Source: JAEUMW01 sp039807745
GTDB lineage: Bacteria > Pseudomonadota > Gammaproteobacteria > Burkholderiales > JAEUMW01
Direction of reading: 5' to 3'
Assembly (NCBI GenBank): GCA_039807745.1
Contig: JBDHRV010000067.1
Span: forward strand, 1 to 18,237
DNA length: 18,237 nucleotides
Positions 13,639-18,237 of the stretch are shown one piece after another. Position 1 is the first letter of the stretch. Each line of letters begins with the position of its first letter. The position numbers were made by a program, and so were the translations under genes. The notes under the pieces were generated by a model. The model was given only the letters and a program-made list of their open reading frames with translations, searched no databases and had not been told where the DNA came from.

Positions 13639-15332
13639 GTCCTGGATCGGACGAACGCAACCGCCTCGGCGGCCGGAATCGGCTGTGCCGAGGGGTCGCG
13701 CCGGCCCTGGTACTCGACGTGGCCTTGCTTCAGCCCGCGCTCGCCGACGACGATCCGATGCGGGATGCCGATGAGCTCGGTGTCGGCAAACATGACGCCA
13801 GGCCGCTCGTCCCGATCGTCCAGCAGGACTTCGATGCCGCCCTCTTCCAGCGCATCGTGCAGGCGCCCTGCGACTTCGGCAATGTGCGCGCTCTTGTTGA
13901 GGCCGATGGGGACGATGGCCACTGCAAATGGTGCCATCGCCTCCGGGAAGATGATGCCGCGCGCGTCGTTGTTCTGCTCGATTGCCGCCGCGACGATGCG
14001 CGATACGCCGATCCCGTAGCAGCCCATCTCCATGGCGCGCGCCTGACCGTTCTCATCGAGCACGGTGGCGCCCATCGCGTCGGCGTACTTGGTCCCGAGC
14101 TGGAAGATGTGTCCGACCTCGATCCCGCGGCAGATCTCGAGTCGTCCCTTCCCATCCGGCGAAGGATCGCCCGTGACGACGTTGCGCAGATCCGCCACTT
14201 GGGAGGGCTGGGGCAGGTCGCGGCCGAAGTTGACACCGGTCAGGTGAAAGCCATCCGCGTTCGCGCCGCACACGAAATCGGCCAGCGCCGTCACCGCCCG
14301 ATCCGCGATCGCCGGGAGATCCGCGCCCACCGGACCGATCGACCCTGCACCTGCAGCGAAGCGGGTGCGGATTTCTGGTTCGGTTGCAAAACGGAAACCG
14401 TCCAACACCTTGGCGGCCTTGATTTCGTTGAGGGTATGGTCGCCGCGGACGAGCAAGAGGCATTCCTGTCCGCTGTCGGTCACGACCATCAGGCTCTTCA
14501 CGATCCGGTCGGGCGCCACGCCCAGGTAACTGCTCACGTCCTCGATGCTCTTCCGGTCTGGTGTGGCCACTTTCTGCAGCGGCTGCGCCGGCGCGGGACG
14601 CGACTCGCCGGGCGCCAGGGCCTCGGCCAACTCGACGTTGGCGGCATAGTCGGAGTCGGGGGAGAAGGCGATCGCATCTTCGCCCGAGTCTGCCAACACG
14701 TGAAACTCGTGCGAACCGGTGCCGCCGATCGCTCCGGTGTCGGCCGCGACGGAACGAAAGCGCAGGCCGAGGCGCGCGAAGATCCGGCAGTAGGTGTCGT
14801 ACATCACGCGGTACGTCTTGGCGAGGCTCGCGTGATCGAGGTGGAAGGAGTAGGCATCCTTCATCACGAACTCGCGGGCGCGCATGACGCCGAATCGAGG
14901 CCGGATCTCGTCGCGGAACTTGGTCTGGATCTGATAGAAGTTGAGCGGCAGCTGGCGGTAGCTACGGATCTCCCGGCGCGCGATGTCGGTGATCACCTCT
15001 TCGTGCGTCGGCCCGAAGCAGAAGTCTCGCTCGTGCCGGTCACGGATCTTGAGCATTTGCGGGCCGAACACGTCCCATCGCCCGGACTCCTGCCAGAGCT
15101 CGGCGGGCTGAACCGCCGGCATGAGCAGCTCGATCGCCCCGCTGCGATTCATCTCCTCGCGCACGATGTGCTCGACCTTGCGCAGCACGCGCAGGCCAAG
15201 CGGCATCCACGTGTACAGCCCGCTCCCGAGCCTGCGGATGAGCCCCGCTCGCAGCATGAGGGCATGACTTGCGAGCTCCGCCTCGGCCGGTGCCTCTTTC
15301 AGGGTCGAGATGAAGTACTGACTGACGCGCAT
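13626..15332 (-). CDS. proS: Proline--tRNA ligase, bacterial type with editing domain
   Basis: This 568-residue class II aminoacyl-tRNA synthetase charges tRNA(Pro). Class II motifs are visible: the LIRRLGSGLYTWMPLG region and motif 1, motif 2 in FRDEIRPRFGVMRAREFVMKD, and motif 3 in GIGVSRIVAAAIEQ. Between motifs 2 and 3 there is an inserted YbaK-like editing domain (about residues 225-400, with SYLGVAPDRIVKSLMVV and LLLVRGDHTLNEIKAAK). A C-terminal anticodon-binding domain follows (AIVPIGLNKSAHIAEVAG, DDRDERPGVMFADTELIGIPHRIVVG). Length is normal for the bacterial form. ATG 15332 opens the conserved MRVSQYFISTLKEAPAEAE. Confidence 0.97.
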   Translation of the reverse strand: MRVSQYFISTLKEAPAEAELASHALMLRAGLIRRLGSGLYTWMPLGLRVLRKVEHIVREEMNRSGAIELLMPAVQPAELWQESGRWDVFGPQMLKIRDRHERDFCFGPTHEEVITDIARREIRSYRQLPLNFYQIQTKFRDEIRPRFGVMRAREFVMKDAYSFHLDHASLAKTYRVMYDTYCRIFARLGLRFRSVAADTGAIGGTGSHEFHVLADSGEDAIAFSPDSDYAANVELAEALAPGESRPAPAQPLQKVATPDRKSIEDVSSYLGVAPDRIVKSLMVVTDSGQECLLLVRGDHTLNEIKAAKVLDGFRFATEPEIRTRFAAGAGSIGPVGADLPAIADRAVTALADFVCGANADGFHLTGVNFGRDLPQPSQVADLRNVVTGDPSPDGKGRLEICRGIEVGHIFQLGTKYADAMGATVLDENGQARAMEMGCYGIGVSRIVAAAIEQNNDARGIIFPEAMAPFAVAIVPIGLNKSAHIAEVAGRLHDALEEGGIEVLLDDRDERPGVMFADTELIGIPHRIVVGERGLKQGHVEYQGRRDPSAQPIPAAEAVAFVRSRTCAH

Positions 15333-15358
15333 GGACTGTCCCGCTCGGAAAAACCGCT

Positions 15359-15364
15359 ATTCTA
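15359..15364 (-). promoter_or_regulatory. Possible -10 element for proS
   Basis: On the minus strand TAGAAT is followed by AGCGG, 26 bases before the proS ATG, within the 74-bp divergent gap. The same TAGAAT-N-GCGG pattern precedes pabB. A good -35 hexamer is not evident. Confidence 0.4.
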
Positions 15365-15406
15365 GCCACATCACGCATCCCGCTCCGCCGTCCTTTCCTG
15401 CGCGCC

Positions 15407-16195
15407 ATGCCGAGATTCTCCCGCTTCCGCCTCCACCGGGACGTTGCCGCCCGCGGCAGTGTGGACGTGAGCGAGCGCGACGGCATCCGGTATCTGCACC
15501 TGGGCAGCGAGACGATTCAGAGCGCCATGCGCATCGCGCGCCCGAACGACCTCGAGCTCTCCTACACCCGCTCCATGCTGGCGTTCCTGCTCTTCGTGCC
15601 GCCGCCCCGGCACGCGGTGATGATCGGCCTCGGCGGCGGCTCGCTCGCGAAGTTCATCCATGCCCGCATGCCGCACACCCGGGTCACGGCGGTGGAGATC
15701 AATCCGCAGGTGATGGCCGCTGCGCGCCAGTTCTTCGCGCTGCCCGAGTCGTCCGAGCGACTCACCGTGGAGATCGGGGATGGGGCAGCATTCGTGCAAA
15801 GTCTGGCAGGCGCTGCGGACGCGCTGCTGGTTGACGGGTATGGGACGGACGCCGGGGCACCCGAACTCGCGACCGCCGCCTTCTACGAGGATTGCGAGCG
15901 CGCCCTGGCCGACAACGGTGTCCTCGTGACCAACCTGTTCACGGGCCGGCCGGGGCTCGGCGCCCACCTGCGGCTGCTCGAGCAGGCCTTCCCCGGGCGC
16001 CTGCTGCAACTTACCGACGCGAGGCGCGGCAATCTCATCGTGATGGGGTTCGTGCGCGCTCAGGGACGGCCGACCTGGCGGGCGCTGGAGCGGCGGGCGG
16101 GCGAACTGCAAGCGCAATATGGTCTCGAATTCCCCGAGTTCGTGGACCGGTTGAGGGAGCGCAATCGCCACGACTCGAAGCATCTCTCGGTCTGA
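15407..16195 (+). CDS. Spermidine synthase-like (aminopropyltransferase/methyltransferase fold) protein
   Basis: The 262-residue protein has a Rossmann methyltransferase-type fold related to spermidine synthase. AVMIGLGGGSLAKF near residues 69-82 is the nucleotide-binding loop, VTAVEINPQVMAAARQFF contains the acidic residue at strand 2, IGDGAAFV is strand 3, and DALLVDGYGTDAGAPELAT is strand 4. Authentic spermidine synthases usually have D-x-x-D in that last segment; here the acids are spaced differently (VDGYGTD). No partner decarboxylase (speD) is nearby. Polyamine synthesis is therefore possible but unproven, and another transferase activity is plausible. It is divergent from proS across 74 bp. 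Confidence 0.82.
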   Translation: MPRFSRFRLHRDVAARGSVDVSERDGIRYLHLGSETIQSAMRIARPNDLELSYTRSMLAFLLFVPPPRHAVMIGLGGGSLAKFIHARMPHTRVTAVEINPQVMAAARQFFALPESSERLTVEIGDGAAFVQSLAGAADALLVDGYGTDAGAPELATAAFYEDCERALADNGVLVTNLFTGRPGLGAHLRLLEQAFPGRLLQLTDARRGNLIVMGFVRAQGRPTWRALERRAGELQAQYGLEFPEFVDRLRERNRHDSKHLSV

Positions 16196-16231
16196 TCGCG
16201 GGCGCGCTTGCGCATGTCGCGACATACCGTC

Positions 16232-16256
16232 AGGCGACGCAGGAATCGCTTTTTTT
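16232..16256 (+). terminator. Weak Rho-independent terminator candidate after the spermidine-synthase-like gene
   Basis: A 6-bp stem (16232-16237 with 16246-16251, one G-U pair) with an 8-base loop runs into seven T residues at 16250-16256. The stem is short. A 12-base perfect palindrome at 16214-16225 lies just upstream and could form an alternative structure. Confidence 0.35.
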
Positions 16257-16269
16257 CGCCACCGAAGTG

Positions 16270-16278
16270 TGCCACAAT
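16270..16278 (+). promoter_or_regulatory. Possible extended -10 promoter for rppH
   Basis: TGC followed by CACAAT fits the extended -10 arrangement (TG-N then the hexamer). It lies 36 bases before the rppH ATG. The -35 region is a T-run rather than a TTGACA-like box. Tentative. Confidence 0.3.
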
Positions 16279-16314
16279 CGGTTCGAAATAGTCTTGAATA
16301 TACAGGTGGTTGGC

Positions 16315-16827
16315 ATGATCGACCGGGATGGGTACAGACCCAATGTCGGGATCGTCCTGTGCAACAGTCGGAACGAGGTTTTCTGGGGCAAGCGGGTCCG
16401 CGAGCATTCCTGGCAGTTTCCGCAGGGTGGCATCAAGCAGGGAGAGACGCCAGAGGCGGCGATGTACCGCGAACTCTGCGAGGAGGTGGGACTGCTGCCG
16501 CAGCACGTAAGGATTCTCGGCCGGACCCGCGACTGGTTGCGTTACGACGTGCCCGAGCACTGGGTGCGCCGGGAGTGGCGTGGCAGCTACCGGGGACAGA
16601 AACAGATCTGGTTCCTGCTCAAGATGGTGGGTCGCGATTGCGATGTTTCGCTGCGCGCCAGCACCAAACCGGAGTTCGACGCGTGGCGCTGGCACGAGTA
16701 CTGGGTGCCGCTCGAGTCCGTGATCGAGTTCAAGCGGGACGTCTACCAGAAGGCGCTGACCGAACTGGCGCGATACCTTCCCACACGTACGGCGCGCTGG
16801 AGCCGGGCCGGCGTCGGCGTGCGCTGA
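16315..16827 (+). CDS. rppH: RNA pyrophosphohydrolase (Nudix)
   Basis: The 170-residue Nudix hydrolase removes pyrophosphate from the 5' end of mRNAs and so starts their decay. It begins MIDRDGYRPNVGIVL as RppH does. The Nudix box spans residues 38-60 and follows the G-x5-E-x7-RE-x2-EE-x-G pattern, with catalytic Glu53, Glu56 and Glu57 in RELCEEVGL. HSWQFPQGGI and GQKQIWFLLKM are further RppH hallmarks. The ATG at 16315 follows AGGTGG at 16304-16309. The open frame upstream of it is not part of the protein. Position near proS is common in Betaproteobacteria as I recall. Confidence 0.95.
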   Translation: MIDRDGYRPNVGIVLCNSRNEVFWGKRVREHSWQFPQGGIKQGETPEAAMYRELCEEVGLLPQHVRILGRTRDWLRYDVPEHWVRREWRGSYRGQKQIWFLLKMVGRDCDVSLRASTKPEFDAWRWHEYWVPLESVIEFKRDVYQKALTELARYLPTRTARWSRAGVGVR

Positions 16828-16889
16828 CCTGCCAGGACGCCCCCGGCCGCGCACGGCGGTACGCGCGCGTGCCGGCGTCGCGGAGCCTC

Positions 16890-16918
16890 TTGAAGAACTG
16901 AGCCACTCCTCCTACGAT
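16890..16918 (+). promoter_or_regulatory. Sigma70-type promoter for the CBS-domain gene
   Basis: TTGAAG at 16890-16895, a 17-base spacer and TACGAT at 16913-16918 make a good sigma70-like promoter. Transcription would begin near 16925, leaving a leader of about 55 bases before the ATG at 16980. It is the main identifiable signal in the 152-bp gap after rppH; the gap also holds a U-less hairpin at 16857-16874. Confidence 0.6.
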
Positions 16919-16964
16919 GCGTTAGGGCGAGCGCGCCAATCGACGCATGCGCCCCCACCAGAAA

Positions 16965-16970
16965 AGGAGG
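16965..16970 (+). promoter_or_regulatory. Shine-Dalgarno that decides the CBS-protein start
   Basis: A perfect AGGAGG sits 9 bases before ATG 16980 but directly touches ATG 16971. Spacing favours 16980. The still earlier ATG at 16947 has no Shine-Dalgarno and would place this site inside the gene. Confidence 0.7.
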
Positions 16971-16979
16971 ATGGCAAGC

Positions 16980-17579
16980 ATGCTGCGCGAGTATATTCCC
17001 CTGCACGCAACCGCGGTCGAACGCGACGTCACGTATCACGAGCCGAGCCAGAGCCTGCCCGACCGGGTGAGGCTGGACAGTCATGCGGTGGACTGCATGA
17101 CGGACCTGCGGCAGGTGACAGCAGTCATCGGTCGTGGCGACGAGACGATCGACATTGCCAACGAGCGCATGAAGCGACGCGGCGTGCGGCTGCTCCTGGT
17201 GGTGGACGAGGTGCGGCGCGTGAAGGGGGTGATCTCCGCCGCTGACATTCTCGGCGAGCGTCCCATGCAGGTCGTGCAAAGCCGCGGTATCAAACGGGCG
17301 GACGTGCTGGTTCGAGACGTGATGACTCCGCAAGAAGAACTGCACGTGCTGCAGATGGAAGACGTGCGGCTGGCGAAGGTCGGTCACATCGTCGCCACCC
17401 TCAAGGCCGCGGGGCGTCTGCACGCGGTAGTCGTGGATCTCGACGAGAAGGGCCGGCAGAAGGTGCGCGGCATCTTTTCCGCTTCGCAGATCGCGCGGCA
17501 GCTGGGGGTCGTGATCCAGACCACGGAGGTCGCGCGCACGTTCGCCGAAGTCGAGGCGATGCTGGCGCGCACGACCTAG
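16980..17579 (+). CDS. Tandem CBS-domain protein
   Basis: This 199-residue protein consists of a 35-residue N-terminal segment and one Bateman module of two CBS motifs. The first covers roughly residues 37-90 (TDLRQVTAVIGRGDETIDIANERMKRR, LLLVVDEVRRVKGVISAADIL). The second covers roughly 110-180 (VRDVMTPQEELHVLQMEDV, VGHIVATLKAAGRLHAVVVD, VRGIFSASQIARQLG). CBS pairs bind adenosyl ligands and regulate attached or partner proteins. No catalytic or transport domain is fused, so it would act as a stand-alone sensor; the target is unknown. It has its own promoter and a perfect Shine-Dalgarno, suggesting good expression. It is followed by 180 bp and the rubrerythrin gene, which has a separate promoter. 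Confidence 0.88.
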   Translation: MLREYIPLHATAVERDVTYHEPSQSLPDRVRLDSHAVDCMTDLRQVTAVIGRGDETIDIANERMKRRGVRLLLVVDEVRRVKGVISAADILGERPMQVVQSRGIKRADVLVRDVMTPQEELHVLQMEDVRLAKVGHIVATLKAAGRLHAVVVDLDEKGRQKVRGIFSASQIARQLGVVIQTTEVARTFAEVEAMLARTT

Positions 17580-17609
17580 CACGGCGCGCTCGCTTGCCAA
17601 CCATCGTCC

Positions 17610-17638
17610 TTGACAGGGGAAGCGTCCAAACCTATTCT
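17610..17638 (+). promoter_or_regulatory. Strong sigma70-type promoter for the rubrerythrin gene
   Basis: A consensus TTGACA at 17610-17615, a 17-base spacer and TATTCT at 17633-17638 make this the best promoter in the window. The start would fall near 17645, giving a leader of about 115 bases. An imperfect dyad at 17644-17660 covers the predicted start site and could be a repressor site. Confidence 0.7.
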
Positions 17639-17759
17639 TCGGCGACTCTTGGATCAAGTCTAAACCACGGACATGACAGCTGCGTCGGCGCTTCACGCGA
17701 GGTCGCAAGGGCGCGCCGCAGCCGTCGAGTCAACCCTACCACTCTGCAAGGAGAGCACG

Positions 17760-18179
17760 ATGGACCTGAAAGGCTCGAAGACCCACGAGAACCTGAAGTA
17801 CGCGTTTTCCGGTGAATCGCAAGCCAATCGCCGTTACCTTTACTTCGCCGCCAAGGCGGACGTGGAAGGTCAGAACGACGTCGCGGCGGTGTTCCGCTCG
17901 ACCGCGGAGGGCGAGACCGGTCATGCCCACGGGCATCTCGAGTACCTAGAGACCTGTGGTGACCCGGCGACCGATCTGCCCTTCGGCGCCTCGCGTGACA
18001 ATCTGAAAGCGGCCATCGCGGGCGAGACCCACGAGTACACCGACATGTACCCGGGCATGGCGAAAGCCGCGCGCGACGAAGGTTTCGACGAGATCGCGGA
18101 CTGGTTCGAGACCCTGGCCAAGGCCGAGCGCTCGCACGCCAATCGTTTCCAGAAGGCGCTCGACAACCTCGCTGACTGA
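17760..18179 (+). CDS. Rubrerythrin (short form without rubredoxin domain)
   Basis: The 139-residue protein is the di-iron four-helix part of rubrerythrin, a non-heme peroxidase that detoxifies hydrogen peroxide. Expected ligands are present: Glu19 in GESQANRRY, Glu52 and His55 in GETGHAHGH, Glu89 and Glu92 in AGETHEY, and Glu123 and His126 in AERSHANRF. The C-terminal rubredoxin domain with its Cys pairs is missing, and a stop plus terminator follow at once. The electron donor must therefore be a separate protein. ATG 17760 has Shine-Dalgarno AAGGAG at 17748-17753 with a 6-base spacer. It is monocistronic, with its own promoter and terminator. Confidence 0.95.
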   Translation: MDLKGSKTHENLKYAFSGESQANRRYLYFAAKADVEGQNDVAAVFRSTAEGETGHAHGHLEYLETCGDPATDLPFGASRDNLKAAIAGETHEYTDMYPGMAKAARDEGFDEIADWFETLAKAERSHANRFQKALDNLAD

Positions 18180-18198
18180 GAGTCGCGCCGCAGTCCCG

Positions 18199-18231
18199 AC
18201 ACCGCGCGCCGCAGGGCGCGCGGTGTTTTTT
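18199..18231 (+). terminator. Rho-independent terminator after the rubrerythrin gene
   Basis: A perfect 12-bp GC-rich stem (18199-18210 paired with 18215-18226), a GCAG loop and a run of six T residues (18226-18231) make a textbook intrinsic terminator, starting 19 bases after the stop codon. Confidence 0.92.
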
Positions 18232-18237
18232 CGCCAC

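Noticed and set aside
13629..15365. A 578-codon plus-strand open frame opposite proS
   Set aside because: Antisense image of proS, whose class II synthetase motifs are unambiguous.
16857..16874. GC-rich hairpin after rppH as a terminator
   Set aside because: The stem has a tiny loop and no T-run; it may be chance in GC-rich DNA.
1..18237. CRISPR arrays, tRNA/rRNA genes, insertion sequences, prophage genes
   Set aside because: I saw no regularly spaced repeats, no tRNA-like or rRNA sequence, and no transposase, integrase or phage protein in any frame.

Overview
The window comes from a high-GC bacterium that carries the archaeal-type tetrahydromethanopterin (H4MPT)/methylofuran C1 pathway for formaldehyde oxidation. 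The right half has housekeeping genes (proS, a small lytic transglycosylase, rppH, wrbA, a HugZ-like gene, a DUF2069 gene, a YihY-type membrane protein) in an order I associate with Betaproteobacteria. A methylotrophic or facultatively methylotrophic betaproteobacterium is the best guess. This rests on gene content and arrangement only.

Layout. (1) 1-4737, plus strand: a tightly packed C1 operon. It contains the C-terminal part of an ATP-grasp protein, mch, a RimK-like ATP-grasp ligase, a CitG-like protein, fae, and a second fae paralogue with an unusual N-terminal extension. A hairpin separates the two fae genes. (2) 4734-5447, minus strand: a HisA/HisF-related TIM barrel, convergent with fae2 and divergent from the next gene, with only 5 bp between the two start codons. 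(3) 5453-9548, plus strand: cofactor biosynthesis genes, namely an MfnD-like ATP-grasp ligase, an MfnF-like ASKHA-fold protein, pabB and an MfnE-like kinase. (4) 9520-11169, minus strand: wrbA, a HugZ-like gene and a DUF2069 gene, with overlapping or closely abutting ends. (5) 11210-12972, plus strand: a YihY-type membrane protein and a TlpA-type thioredoxin. (6) 13000-15332, minus strand: proS and a secreted lytic transglycosylase. (7) 15407-18237, plus strand: a spermidine-synthase-like protein, rppH, a paired-CBS protein and a short rubrerythrin. The last two have good sigma70-like promoters, and the rubrerythrin ends in a textbook terminator.

How the genes work together. Fae condenses formaldehyde with H4MPT. 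Mch interconverts methenyl- and formyl-H4MPT, and the formyl group then passes to methylofuran. The methylene-H4MPT dehydrogenase and the formyltransferase/hydrolase complex are not in the window. PabB supplies 4-aminobenzoate precursor for H4MPT (and folate). The MfnD-, MfnE- and MfnF-like proteins fit methylofuran assembly, and the RimK-like and leading ATP-grasp proteins are candidate glutamate or other ligases. The CitG-like and HisA-like proteins are conserved partners without a role I can assign.

The most striking element is the second Fae. It is a complete Fae domain preceded by a short hydrophobic/amphipathic segment and a Pro/Ala-rich linker, which looks like a docking or targeting module. 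I found no tRNA, rRNA, CRISPR array, insertion sequence or phage gene.
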